The notes under the pieces were generated by a model. That model was given only the letters and a program-made list of their open reading frames with translations. It searched no databases and was not told the DNA's origin. Both the position numbers and the translations under genes were made by a program. Below are positions 35,966 through 46,934 of a DNA stretch of 64,000 bases, in pieces; position 1 is the stretch's first letter, and each line of letters begins with the position of its first letter. This stretch comes from Siphonodentalium dalli (lineage: Eukaryota > Mollusca > Scaphopoda > Gadilida > Siphonodentaliidae), in the NCBI GenBank assembly GCA_032622095.1, contig CP136067.1:83292705-83356704 (forward strand), in the 5' to 3' direction.

Positions 35966-36672
35966 TAGAAGGTGACCCGACTTCGTCCGGGCTTTGACCT
36001 TGAATTGTCCATTTTGAAGGTCAAGGTCAAGTGGGGGTCACGATTAGATCAGTCCAAAACTCGACCCGGACAAAAGTACCCGACAAACGTGCCCGTCGAA
36101 ATCCATCCGGTTTTACCCGATTTGACCTTGAATTGATCATTTTGAAGGTCAAGGTCAGGTCTGGGTCACGACTCGACCCGTCCAAAACACTCAGTTGACA
36201 AAAGTACCCCCATGTATCAAATTTCGTCGAAATCCCATCAAAATTGGCGATTTTACCTTGAATTGACCCGATTTCAAGGTCAAGGTCACGTCGCACGGAC
36301 AAACGAATATGCTTATGAGACTCCCCACATACCAAGTTTCATCGAAATCCCGTGATATTCGAGCGTTTGACCTTGAAATGACCCGATTTCAAGGTCAAGG
36401 TCACGTCGCACGGGCAAATTAATAGGTTTATGCCACTCTCCGACCGAAGGTACCACCACATACCAAGTTTCATCGAAATCCCGTGATATTCGGGCGTTTG
36501 ACCTTGAAATTACCCGATGTCGCACGGGCAAATTAATAGGCCTATGCCAGTTCCCGGCCGAAAATACACCCACATACCAAGTTTTATCGAAATCGGTTCG
36601 GCCATTTTCGAGTCCATCGCGAACACACAGACACACAGACACACATACAGATCTTCCAAAATATATAATAGA
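35965..36672 (-). mobile_element. Helitron-like non-autonomous element, copy 1
   Basis: On the minus strand it starts TCTATTATATATTTTGGAAG and ends with CCCGGACGAAGTCGGG (a GC-rich stem with a GAA loop and one bulge), 7 bases, then CTAG followed by T. A TC start, a hairpin about 11 bases before a CTRR end, and insertion beside T are the Helitron hallmarks. The 5' part holds GTGTGTCTGTGTGTCTG and CGAAAATGGCCGAACCGATT. The interior repeats modules of TTGACCTTGAAATGACCCGA and TCAAGGTCAAGGTCACGTCG. No Rep/helicase frame is present. The short frames predicted here are repeat by-products. Confidence 0.75.
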
Positions 36673-37386
36673 CTAGAAGGTGACCCGACTTCGTCCGGGC
36701 TTTGACCTTGATTTGACCATTTTGAAGGTCAAGGTCAGTTGAGGTAACGATTTGACCCGTCCAAAACACTGCCCGGACAAAAGTACCCCACACAAGTACC
36801 CGTCGAAATCCATCCTGTTTTACCCGATTTGACCTTGAATTGATCATTTTGAAGGTCAATGTCAGGTCGGGGTCACAATTTGACCCGTCGAAAACACTCA
36901 GTGGACAAAAGTAAACCCTATGTATAAAATTTCGTGGAAATCCCATCAAAATTAGCGATTTGACCTTGAATTGACCCGATTTCAAGGTCAACGTCACGTC
37001 GCACGGGCAAATTAATATGCTTATGAGACTCCCCATACGAAAGTACCCCCACATACCAAGTTTCATCGAAATCCCGTGATATTCGGGCGTTTGACCTTGA
37101 AAAGTTGAAATGACCCGATTTCAAGGTCAAGGTCACGTCGCACGGGCAAATTAATGGGCCTATGCCACTTCTCGGCCGAAAATACCCCCACATACCAAGT
37201 TTCATCGAAATCCCGTGATATTCGGGCGTTTGACCTTGAAATGACCAGATTTCAAGGTCAAGGTCACGTCGCACGGACAAATTAATATGCCTATCATCGA
37301 AATTGGGTTGGTCGTTTTCGAATTCATCGCGAACACACACACAGACACACAGACAGACAGACAGATCTTCCAAAATATATAATAGA
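36673..37386 (-). mobile_element. Helitron-like non-autonomous element, copy 2
   Basis: Same termini and internal modules as copy 1 and joined to it without any spacer: on the minus strand the CTAG end of copy 2 is followed at once by the TCTATT start of copy 1. There are small internal differences, such as AAATTACCCGATG missing and an extra AAAAGTTG. Head-to-tail junctions are expected from rolling-circle concatemers. Confidence 0.75.
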
Positions 37387-38146
37387 CTAGCCGATGAGCC
37401 CGACGTTGTCCGGGCTATTCAAAAACCAAATTTCAAGTCGATAGCTATTCAAAAACCAAATTTCAAGTCAATAGATCCACCCGTTTCCGAGATCTGGTCT
37501 GCGCATGCGCGAAGCTGAGGCCCGACGTTGTCCGGGTTATTCAAAAACAAAATTTCAAGTCGATAGCTCTACCCAGCACGACGTTCCAAATTTCAAGTCG
37601 ATAGCTCTACCCGTTTCCGAGATCTGGTCTGCGCATGCGCGAAGCTGGCGTCGCACGGGCTCGGCGACCCGATAAAATTCGTATCCGGGGCAAGATACAT
37701 TCACATAGCAAATTTCAAGTCGATAGCTCCACCCGTTTCCGAGATCTGGTCTGCGCATGCGCGAAGCTGGCGTCGCACGGACTCGGCGACCCGATAAAAT
37801 TCGTATCCGGGGCAAGATACATTCACATACCAAATTTCAAGTCGATAGCTCCACCCGTTTCCGAGATCTGGTATGCGCATGCGCGAAGCTGGCGTCGCAC
37901 GGGCTCGGCGACCCGATAAAATTCGTATCCGGGGCAAGTTACATTCACATAGCAACTTTCAAGTCGATAGCTCCACCCGTTTCCGCGATCTCGTCTGCTC
38001 ATGCGCGAAGCGGGCGCCGCACGGGCTCGCCAATACGACAACGTCCACCGCCTGGTCAAACTACACACACGTACCAAGTTTCGTCCCGATCGGTCGAGAA
38101 TCGTAGATTTGTATTAATGACAAACATACAGACAATATATATGAGA
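37387..38146 (-). mobile_element. Helitron-like element of a second subfamily, with 122-bp internal repeats
   Basis: The minus-strand 3' end is CCCGGACAACGTCGGG (hairpin), then 8 bases and CTAG, abutting the TC start of copy 2. The minus-strand 5' end is TCTCATATATATTGTCTG preceded by A. The interior is a tandem array of about 122-bp units (at least four, with shorter ones at the 37.4-37.6 kb end) carrying TTTCAAGTCGATAGCTCCAC, CCGTTTCCGAGATCTGGT and GCGCATGCGCGAAGC. The termini match the copies at 35965 and 36673 in layout but not in interior. It ends about 90 bp before the first coding exon of the SLC22 gene. Confidence 0.7.
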
Positions 38147-38239
38147 TATATGTAGCGTACTCATGGAATGTTATTTTTATCGTGTCAAATCGGATAATGT
38201 ATCATGTAACCGAGTTTCCCTTTCTGTTACAGGCGAAGC

Positions 38240-38536
38240 ATGGCCCATTCTGTTGATAAAGTGGTCGAAGATGCCATCAGCATGGTTGGCGGCATGGGTC
38301 GATTTCAGCTGATGGTAATAGCTCTGGTGACAGGAGCCAAACTACCGTTCGCCCCGGCTATGCTGCTAATGTCTTTTGGCGGAAAGATTCCAGATTGGTG
38401 GTGTTTAGACGAGCTTAGCGATGACGATGTTGGTAACTTGACTTCAGACAGTCCATATTACCAAAAGTGCAGCATCAACGGTACTTCTTGCACACGGAAG
38501 CTCTTCGGTGATGATATGAGAACTATTGCAAGCGAG
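38240..38536 (+). CDS. SLC22-type transporter, coding exon 1 (residues 1-99)
   Basis: Starts at the ATG of MAHSVDKVVEDAISMVGGMG. A CAG acceptor (TTTCTGTTACAG at 38232) lies 7 bases before the ATG, so a 5' non-coding exon is likely upstream. The exon gives the cytoplasmic N-terminus with GRFQLMVIALVTGAKLPFAP (TM1) and the extracellular loop with SFGGKIPDWWC, two N-glycosylation sequons (NLT, NGT) and several cysteines. It ends TIASE|gttagt in phase 0, joining YDLVCD of exon 2. Three Helitron-like elements sit directly upstream. Confidence 0.9.
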
Positions 38537-40740
38537 GTTAGTTGAAATTATATGGTATTAAAAGATGTTTTATTATCCCCATATTATATCGATAATGACA
38601 TGAAACAAATGCTACGCATGACTTACAATGGGATATTAACTTTTAAGGCAATCAAAACATGTCTTTGTTGTTAAATACGACATCGCATAGTTTGAGGAAA
38701 TGTGCTTTGATGGCAAACGTGATGTGCTTTTAGCATGAAGATAGGAAGTTCAAACTCCATATACGAGAGAACTATACACGACACGCGCCCGGAGTGGGAT
38801 TTTTACCCAATTGAAGAAACACATGACAATATACGTACCATTGTTAGTCTGAGGTGAGCGACTTTTTTAAAAACAGTTTACCGCAGACCATGTTGTGTTC
38901 ACTTCCATCCACACACATCGAACTGTTTGAAAACCGCATATACGTCGACAAAGTGACTTTTCACAGGCAAAATATTGTTCTCGGAGATGATTTGTATCAA
39001 ATAGGTGAGTGTTACCACCCATATCTCATTCCAGAAAACATCATGACTCGTCTTCTCGGAATAGTTTAATTCTGAGTTGTTTGAAGGAGGCATTTTATTA
39101 GACATGGGATGCGACACAGACTAATCTTGTCAGCCCCAACACCCCCCCCCCCCCCCCCCACCATGAGCTGCTCTCGTTTTGAGCTTTTCAAAATGACCAA
39201 CTAGTCCCATCCCAGGAGTACTGTAAGATATTAGAGGTCAGGGTATTGGTCCCACCCCTTCCAAAAAGAGATACGACATTTTAAAATTACGATTTACCCA
39301 ATAAACTATGCGTATACGACATTTTAGAACTTAGCATATCATCTTCGCATGATGGTAGTCAACCAATTATGGATTGACTAAGCAAATTAATGTCGAGTAA
39401 CATGTTCAATCTCATTTGCTCCAGTTTTTAGGTGCTTTTCTCGAGGATAAATAATGTTATATTATTTTAATATAAATGTCTCAAATTAATTTACCCTATC
39501 CTGAAATGCTTCTGAATTCGGGGCAAATTATTTACTCTATCAAATAAACGAATGTTCCCCCTTTCCAAAGGTGTCAGACGTATTTACCACATGAACACGT
39601 CTCTCGCAAGTTGATCTGTTTGATTATGTATTTGTCAATGCATTGATCTGTATCGATTTCTATTGACACACAGAACAAACACTACCCACTCGTCATAAAC
39701 GTGTGCCCTCTGATATTTCTCTAACCCAGGAGTGCTTGGCTTTTCTATTTTTTTTTATTTTTTTTAGGAAACGGGGATACATTGGTCTATTTGATAATGT
39801 CTATTATTTAGTACGCAATTTCGTTGGGGCACCCCGAAAAGTTATGCAACGGGCTATGTGCCCAGGCAAAGTCCAGATTATAGCACCAGCCATACCAACA
39901 CGAGTCCCTCACCTCCTCGAAGGGATGCCCGGTGGCTCAACCTGCGAGGTGCATCCCGCTGGCATAAGTCGTCCATCACTGGCGAAGCTGGTTCCTATCC
40001 CGATTGGCTCGGAATTGTACTCTTTGTAAAGGGAGGGTATTCTGGAAGTCGGTATCTGGGTAAGATGGCAGTTTCCTTCCGGGGGTCATATGCAATACTG
40101 TCAAATGCATTACTTAAGATTGTGCACCTTTTTGTGGGCGTTGTGCTCTGGCTCTCACCAGACAGTGCATGTAGCATGGATGACCAGAGGAAACTAGGTC
40201 TAGACTCTACAATAGACAAAGTACTTGACATTTTGTAAAGTGTGTAGTATACCACACTCTTATTGTCGGGTTAATAAACAATCACAATTTAGTCAAACAT
40301 GTGAAAACAGTCCCGAAAGTATGCAATACAGTTTATCTTTATTACTAAGCATTAAAAACAATGTTCATGCCGAGTTCTTTCCGGCAGGTATATCGGGAAA
40401 GCAGTTTTTCACCGAATTGTCCCATATACAACAGGCCATTTACATGTAGTTGAATATCATCTCCGCTAAGGCCTCTATGAGGTCCGAGTAGCATACATAT
40501 GGTGTTTTCATAGTTAACATATGTTTATAATTGTTTCATAAATTATATAGGCTACATCTGGGATTTTAAAGTGTCCAGTAAAACATTTAAGAGAGGGAGT
40601 TAAAAATGTGTTTTTGGCAGTTTCAAACGCCCACCCACCTCGGCATACCTTCGTGCACAAACTTTCAACCCATATTCTGCACCGTACATATATGCACTTG
40701 TACCTGCTACATGCAAAATTATCTCAATCGATTTTTACAG
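38537..40740. other. SLC22 intron 1
   Basis: Donor gttagt, acceptor TTTTTACAG. A C-tract lies at 39142-39159. A plus frame of 126 codons at 39858-40238 has no recognisable domain and no splice context matching the gene. No repeat family was identified. Confidence 0.6.
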
Positions 40741-41162
40741 TATGACTTGGTTTGTGACAAGAAGATGCTGGCTGGTGTGATAACGTCAATCCAACTGGCG
40801 GGGCTCTTCGTCGGAGGCATGGTAACAGGACAGATTGCTGAACTTATTGGTAGAAAGAAAACAGTTTATCTTCTCATATTTTCGAATATCGTGTTCTGTG
40901 CTATATCACTCATTGTTATCGACTGGAAATACTTTGCATTTGCGCGTTTCCTCATCGGATTCGGAGTTGCAGGGATAAATGTAGTGGACATCAGCGTTCC
41001 TGTAGAATTTACTAGTCCAAAATGGCGACCGTATATTGCAGGGACGCCGTCGTGGTCACTTGGAGCATGTTTCTTCTCATTGGCGGCGTACCTACTCCAC
41101 GACTGGAAATATATAACAGTTGCCACCATTGTCATCACGATACCATTCATGTTCGGGTGGTT
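40741..41162 (+). CDS. SLC22-type transporter, coding exon 2 (residues 100-240)
   Basis: Begins YDLVCDKKMLAGVITSIQ, the conserved family motif just before TM2, then GLFVGGMVTGQIAELIGRKK. In the latter, the MFS loop motif G-x3-D-R-x-G-R has Glu and Leu at the usual Asp and Arg (residues 133-134). TM3-TM6 follow (VYLLIFSNIVFCAISLIVI; FARFLIGFGVAGINV; WSLGACFFSLAAYLL; ATIVITIPFMFGW). It ends in phase 2 at TGG TT|gtaagt, completed by C of exon 3. Confidence 0.92.
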
Positions 41163-43060
41163 GTAAGTTGTTTTTTGTTTTCTTCAGCGCGCTCACATGC
41201 AAGCTAGATTATCATATCTTAACTACAAACAAACACCATATTTATGTTACTCGGACATCATTTAGGCCTTAGTTTTTCTACAGACGTGGTCTAAATGGTC
41301 TTCATTGAATCACACAGAAATTTCGAGGCTCCGAGAATTATATTTGGTCCGCCCTCTTTGGGTTATAGCTTTCCGAATGGGAAAATTCCAGCTCCAATTA
41401 TGATGACCATTCAGTCCAAACATTTGAAAGTAGAAAATATTTTAATTATTCTTAAGCAACAATGTCACACTTGTTGCAATATCAAACAATCAAATTTTAT
41501 TTGTTTGGTCTCAAATTTCAAACTGATGATGGATGATGCGTCAGGCAAGTAGTTCGCAACCACGCGTGGAACCCCCATGTCTCCACTTGTCTACCCTGTC
41601 GAGGTTTACTGTGATGTACAGCTCTGGTAGATGTAAACATGGTGACAAAGGAGTTTGAGTGTCTACCCATCTTTGGTTAAATTTTTCAACAGTTGGATAT
41701 TTCATGGCTGACACAATATTAGTTGGAAATTTTACACCACATATAGAATTAAATTATTTTCATTTCCAACCAGTTAGTATGGGATATGTTGTTTTTTTAT
41801 AGAACAACAGCAGCATTTGTTTTTCTCGATTTTTGGTCAAAATGTTTGTCCGAAATGGTCCCATCAATTGAAAATTTGTCCAACCTTAGGGGGTTGCCTT
41901 GTTGGAAATTCCCAAACAGTTGGACAGTTTGAAGAAGTATGGATGGCTTGGTAGCGTCAATTGTTAATGTTCTTTAGCGTCAGTTGTATAATGTTGTCGG
42001 GCGTTAACGTTATAATGTTCTTTGTGTTCATTTCTAATGTACTTGTGCCCATTGTAATTGAGTGTCAAATTGGGTCCAACTTATCACAGTAGAGGTCGGG
42101 GTTCTTTGTATACAATTATGACACTTGGGGTCGACTATTTGCATACCTGAGATATATAGAATACACATATATAGTAGTCGAGAGTACCAAAGTTTCGGCA
42201 CGAGTGGAATTGTGGTTTTAACCACAAACCTTCTAAGTTACAACTTTATACTAATAGAGCTTTCGAAATTTGAAAGAATATTTTAAATGCTAAGAACTTC
42301 CTGGGAATCGTTGTTGGTAGCACGATGTTCCGATAAGTCATCTGTGTAGCCTTTTTTGAAGGACTGGTTCCTTGTATTTTGGGTGTTAAAATTGCTTTCG
42401 AAATTTAAAAGTAAATTTAAAATGTTATAAACTTCATATTGTTTTAATGTCCTTCGCACCAGCTTTTCCTTGGCTTCTTTATATGACAATCCAGTTGATA
42501 TGTACTTATTTACTGTCGTCCGCCGACTATCTTCGCTTTTCACTACACAATATGAGGTCAGCAAATGCTCACACAGCTAATTACATAACGTTGGATTGCA
42601 AGAAATTATGCGAGGATATACTCACACCTTGAAAATTATATACAAACAAAGATATCAGAATTCGTTCATATATGTCCCAATGCATGCGACTAAGTAATTA
42701 AGGTACAGTTGATGACTATGAGTTATTTAAGAAATGAATATAATGGTGTGTGTCTTATTTGTGGATACGGCGCTGTGGTCTTTGAGGTAAATTGTGTGAA
42801 CCGCAAGGCGGCTATCACTTTATATGCCACCAACGATCACAGCGCCGTACCCCCCCCCCCCCTCCTCTAATAATATATCTCGAATACGCGAACATTATTA
42901 CCCCCCCCCCCCATCTCTCTTCTCTCGCCTCTCTTTCTCCTGAGATATTTTCCTCCGTCTGTCACTCACTTGCTCGCTATACCTCTATAGCTCTGTCTCC
43001 AGGACTCTCGTTTTTCCTCACTCTACCTTTGCCATAAAATATGTCTGTATTTCCCTGCAG
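41163..43060. other. SLC22 intron 2
   Basis: Consensus donor gtaagt and acceptor TTTCCCTGCAG. It holds C-tracts at 42850 and 42901 followed by CT-rich DNA. Short frames are unsupported. Confidence 0.6.
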
Positions 43061-43291
43061 CGTTGTCCCGGAGAGTATGCGTTGGCTCATCACACGCGGG
43101 AGGGTGAACGAAGCGAAATCCGTCCTCCGAAAGATTGCCAAAATGAACAGAAAACCTGACCCGGATCTGTCATTGATCGACGATGTGACAAAAATCTCGA
43201 GGGCGGAAGTAACAGAAAAGAAGTACAGTTATCTAGATATGGTCCGGACTGTTAGTATGGCGAAGAAAACTATTCCATGCATCATCATTTG
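43061..43291 (+). CDS. SLC22-type transporter, coding exon 3 (residues 240-317)
   Basis: Reads (F)VVPESMRWLITRGRVNEAKS, with the PES-x-RWL signature found after TM6 in SLC22 proteins. The intracellular loop KIAKMNRKPDPDLSLIDDV follows, then KKYSYLDMVRTVSMAKKT leading into TM7 (IPCIIIW). It ends in phase 2 at ATT TG|gtgagg. The acceptor at 43060 sits behind a pyrimidine-rich stretch. Confidence 0.92.
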
Positions 43292-43956
43292 GTGAGGAGG
43301 GGAGATACATGCCCACAACATTTTTTATTTTATAACCGGTTTACCAATAGCTATTCGCGTGCATTGAGCACACCCCCCCCCCCCACCAGTTTCAGTTCCC
43401 CAGTTCTTAACACTCGATTTTGAGCACCTGCCACAAAGTTCGCTAACTCCTATCTTAATCAATATTCGGACCCTAAGTGTGGAGCTCATACACTTAGATA
43501 AATATATTTCGCATTGCAGTATAAATCATGTGGCAATTTTATTTGCAAAGCGTCGATATCTGCAGACATAATATTTTCAAGGTTACAGTATAGACCTTTC
43601 ACAGATTGTGCTATAATAATATATTTACATATTAAGTGTGATCATCACTAAATACAGCATTCCGATTGGTCGGCGCCCACGTGGCTAGTTGCAATTATGT
43701 CTCGGTGAATGCGCAACAGCTCATAACTGCAAGCTCATAACAACATCGATACGTCATTTGGGTTTGGAAAGACGAACGCGTAATGTTTTGGGCGCATTTG
43801 GATTCGCGCAGGTTGACTTAATAAATCATCGGGTTTCAATTGTTCCTGTTAACTTTTGCCAAGGGTGCTATGGGATATTTTGGGCTGGTTTTGTCACGAT
43901 ACACTTTTCGATTTAAATGCATTTACAAAAGTGGCTTTTTCGCTAAATGTATATAA

Positions 43957-44104
43957 ATATAAGGATTAACTGTCATGTGGACTGTTTTTATGGAGATGTA
44001 ACCGTGGGGTAAGTGGTCATAACTTGTATTTACACAAGTTATGACCACTTACCTCACGGTTACATCTCCATAAAAACAGTCCACATGACAGTTAATCCTT
44101 ATAT
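43957..44104. mobile_element. Near-perfect hairpin element, 148 bp
   Basis: ATATAAGGATTAACTGTCAT on the left pairs with its reverse complement on the right. Pairing runs through TGGAGATGTAACCGTG and AAGTGGTCATAACTTGT to a loop of about 8 bases near 44030. I saw one clear mismatch (GTGGGGTAAG against GTGAGGTAAG). It is probably a MITE of recent origin or kept by gene conversion; no certain target duplication was found. Confidence 0.85.
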
Positions 44105-44239
44105 CACTCCCCGATTTCGTCGATGTGGAACGGAAGCAAATACCATTGCACGTGTTTGAGGTCATGAGGCACCAACTCAAATGCATTTCGTGGAATCACT
44201 GTACCATCACCTCGCTGTAACAGATTAGTTTCCGACCTT

Positions 44240-44460
44240 ATATATAAACAAGAAAACCATAATCAGAAATGGTAACGCCCTCAAGATCATATTATTAGGC
44301 ATAAATATAAATTATAATACAAAATATTATGGTTACATGAATTCCGTTAAAAGAACTAGTCCTTCAAATTATTACAAAAAAACTACGGCTTAAATTATTA
44401 CTGCAGGTTTCTCACTCACCACACCAGAAAGCCTCTAAATGCGGATCAAAACTCGGAGAC
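44240..44460. repeat. Dispersed repeat copy, shorter form of the one at 5.4-6.3 kb
   Basis: ACAAGAAAACCATAATCAGA, ATCATATTATTAGGC, GAATTCCGTTAAAAG and CACACCAGAAA occur in the same order as at 5434-6260, with the middle deleted. Confidence 0.6.
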
Positions 44461-44679
44461 ATTGTGTTCCCGCCATAAAATCTTCAAGAGTGGCCCAGTC
44501 ATAATTGTTCATACCTAAACATCGAAAGCAATTAACGCGGTCATAATAGTTACACACTGCAACTATCAGATATCCAGCGAATACACACCCCACGAAAACC
44601 CGAAATGTGTTGTCCTGCAAGATATCCAATCGCTATAGCTAAATTTGACACGGCCAGATTAGCCTCCATACAATATCCT

Positions 44680-45180
44680 AAACAATAAAGCTTCTCAAAT
44701 CATCGGCATAGTCAAAAGAACTTTCACGAACTTGGACATCGACACTTTCCGATCGCTCTACATATAAGCATTGTCAGACATATCATCGAATAATGTAACT
44801 CTGCATCGAGCCCACGTCACAAATATCAAAGCATTGTGTTTCAGAAAATACAAAGAAAAGCAACGAAACTAGTTCGTCAAATCAAAACTCTATGCTACCG
44901 AGACCGAATGATAAGACTCAATCTGATGTCTTTAAAATATCGAAGATTTAGAGGAGATCTAATCGAGGTATATAAACTGTTGAACGGTCATTACAATACC
45001 AATGCCTGTGACCTATTAGATAGATATTCATCAGGAAGAACAAGATGACATAATAAAAAGCTACAGATGCGCACTGTTAACAAGGACATAGGAAAATATT
45101 TCTTCACGCAGAGGGTGGTAAATAGGTGGAACTCTCTGCCAGACTTCACTGTTGAGGCTCCAATACCGATCAATTCAACA
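44680..45180 (+). pseudogene. LINE ORF2 C-terminal fragment (CR1-like)
   Basis: Plus-strand frames give LGIVKRTFTNLD-like sequence (44700-44740), then FQKIQRKATKLVRQIKTLC, YRDRMIRLNLMSLKYRRFRG and DLIEVYKLLNGHYNTNACD (44836-45020). After a stop come YFFTQRVVNRWNSLPD (45100-45145). These are the standard post-RT blocks of CR1/Jockey-type LINE proteins. Stops and frameshifts, and the absence of RT, show a dead 5'-truncated copy in intron 3, in sense with the host gene. Confidence 0.85.
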
Positions 45181-45389
45181 TATACATAGACTCATTCTTC
45201 TATTATATAAAATACGAGTTCGACGACAAGTAATATGTTCAAGTGACTCACAAATATCGAATGACGATATATATATTTGTAAACAAACATTGCAAAGAAT
45301 GTTATTGGGACGAAAAGTCGCAAGACTTGTTCCGTATTATGATGATGATGATATAATTGATAGAACAAACCATTATTAAGATGATCGTG

Positions 45390-45990
45390 TCGTTATTTGT
45401 TTAAAATACGTATCAATTGACATATACGCACCCGTCCCCTCATTAAAATCAACCTATTTCGACCATTTTAGGGGACCTCCGAGAATTCTGGGACCTCCGC
45501 AAATAGGGACCTACTACAAATTGTCACACCGATTAGCACCTAATTAACGAACCGGTGACTGACTCGGCTGTATCCGAGTAGCTTCTTTAAAATACGTATC
45601 AATTGAGATATACGCACCCGTTCCCTCATTAAAATCAACATATTTCGACCAATTTAGCGGACTTCCGCGAATTTGGGACATCCGCAAATGAAATCCCCGC
45701 AAATAGGGGATCTACAGCAAATTGTCACACTGATCAGCACATAATTAACGAACCGGTGGCTAACTCGGCTGTCTCCGACTACACTCTTTAAAATACGTAT
45801 CAATTGACATATACCCATTTTACAAATTATCTTTTTCATTTATTCTATTTGTAATTGGCATAGCTTATCACAAACCAAAATCAACGACAATAAACGAAAT
45901 TGAAATTCCAACTTTTACCGGACTCGGGGTCGCACTACAACTGTTAATGCGTCACAAAACAACCGGATCGGGGTCGCACTACAACTTTTA
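45390..45990. repeat. Duplicated intronic blocks (about 195 bp x2, about 57 bp x2)
   Basis: TAAAATACGTATCAATTGAC..TACGCACCCGT..CTCATTAAAATCAAC through AATTAACGAACCGGTG..ACTCGGCTGT occurs from about 45400 and again from about 45590, with the start of a third copy at 45789. Next, GGGGTCGCACTACAACT plus TTAATG appears twice at about 45926 and 45968. Confidence 0.8.
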
Positions 45991-46259
45991 ATGTGTCCCA
46001 AAAAAACCCCATAATCTATAAATAAAACGCCCAGCGAACCATATGTATATATCTAGAATTTGTACATTGGTATACACCCGAGGGCGTAACTACAAAACGT
46101 ATTCTTTAATTATTCCAAATTCACGTCGAACTCAAAATCTTATTAAGACTACTTGTTTGGTCACCTTTGCTTTATTACATAGTATGTATATATGTGACCA
46201 CCAGGATTCGCTCCACAAAATTATCTCTTTATCTACGACATGTATATACAACTATTCAG

Positions 46260-46394
46260 GTTTACGGTAGGGTTTGGTTACTATGGAATAATCTTCGGCG
46301 TTGTCGCTCTCTCCGGGGACTTCTACGTCAATTTGTTTCTGATTACGATGGTCGATCTACCGAGGAGTATCGTCATCATCGCACTTAGTAACGT
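46260..46394 (+). CDS. SLC22-type transporter, coding exon 4 (residues 317-362)
   Basis: Spliced from TG of exon 3 it reads WFTVGFGYYGIIFGVVALSG, then DFYVNLFLITMVDLPRS (TM7 end, loop and TM8) and IVIIALSN. I chose acceptor 46259 over the AG at 46270 because only the former keeps the YYG..LSGD family motif in frame. It ends AAC GT|gtgagt in phase 2, completed by A of exon 5 (Val). Its last 29 bases plus the donor are the first unit of the adjoining tandem repeat. Confidence 0.9.
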
Positions 46395-46576
46395 GTGAGT
46401 ATCGTCATCATCGCCCTTAGTAACGTGTGAGCATCGTCATCATCGCACTTAGTAACGTGTGAGTATCGTCGTCATCGCACTTAGTAACGTGTGAGTATCG
46501 TTATCATCGCACTTAGTAACGTGTGAGTATCGTTATCATTGCACTGAACAACGTGTGAGTATCGTCATCATTACTG
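46366..46576 (+). repeat. 32-bp tandem repeat of an exon end plus its splice donor
   Basis: Six full units and a partial seventh of AGTATCGTCATCATCGCACT plus TAGTAACGTGTG. Unit 1 (46366-46397) is the coding 3' end of exon 4 with its donor. Each later unit repeats an ACGT|GTGAG(T/C) candidate donor 32 bases further on. Since 32 is not a multiple of three, using donor 2 or 3 would shift the frame. Confidence 0.9.
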
Positions 46577-46930
46577 TCCATGGTCACAGCCATTTTACAC
46601 CTGTTTTAAAATTTTCGCACAGAAGTGAAAGAAACGCTTTTTAGTTCCACCATATCAGGAATGGACTAACACGGAACGCTCTTTTCTGTTCCATGCCTTG
46701 CAAATTGCTGTTTTGTGTTTGGGACCCAAACATCGTGTTCAAATTTGTATTTGTTATGATTTCAATTCGTCTTTCTGGGACATATAATGCTCGTAGAAAG
46801 GTAGTCCAAGTATTTATCGACCTATTTCGATACCGGGAACAATTCAAAAGCGAATATTAATGGTTGTATTTTGAAGTGCAAACCGTCAAGTGGCTATAAT
46901 CATTCCTTCCATGTGTACATTATAAGCATA
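46577..46930. other. SLC22 intron 4, first part
   Basis: No feature is seen apart from the donor repeat just upstream. Short frames are unsupported. Confidence 0.4.
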
Positions 46931-46934
46931 TATG

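Larger units (their letters stand above)
43292..46259. other. SLC22 intron 3, rich in inserted repeats
   Basis: Donor gtgagg, acceptor ACTATTCAG. It contains a C-tract (43372), a hairpin element (43957-44104), a dispersed repeat (44240-44460), a LINE fragment (44680-45180) and duplicated blocks (45390-45990). Confidence 0.6.

Noticed and set aside
35857-35997. Frame running through the TA microsatellite
   Set aside because: Its Ile/Tyr repeat is just the TA run.
38854-39069. 71-codon frame in SLC22 intron 1 as an additional exon
   Set aside because: Exon 1 joins exon 2 directly at TIASE|YDLVCD, leaving no gap in the family alignment; the frame has no matching splice sites.
39703-40238. Overlapping plus frames of 108 and 126 codons in SLC22 intron 1
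   Set aside because: Two frames compete over the same bases, with no recognisable domain or splice context. They could be part of an unidentified repeat.
46271-46394. Alternative start of exon 4 at the AG of GGTAG (46270)
   Set aside because: It would read GVWLLWNNLRRCRSL, which is not transporter-like. Acceptor 46259 restores the YYG and LSGD motifs.
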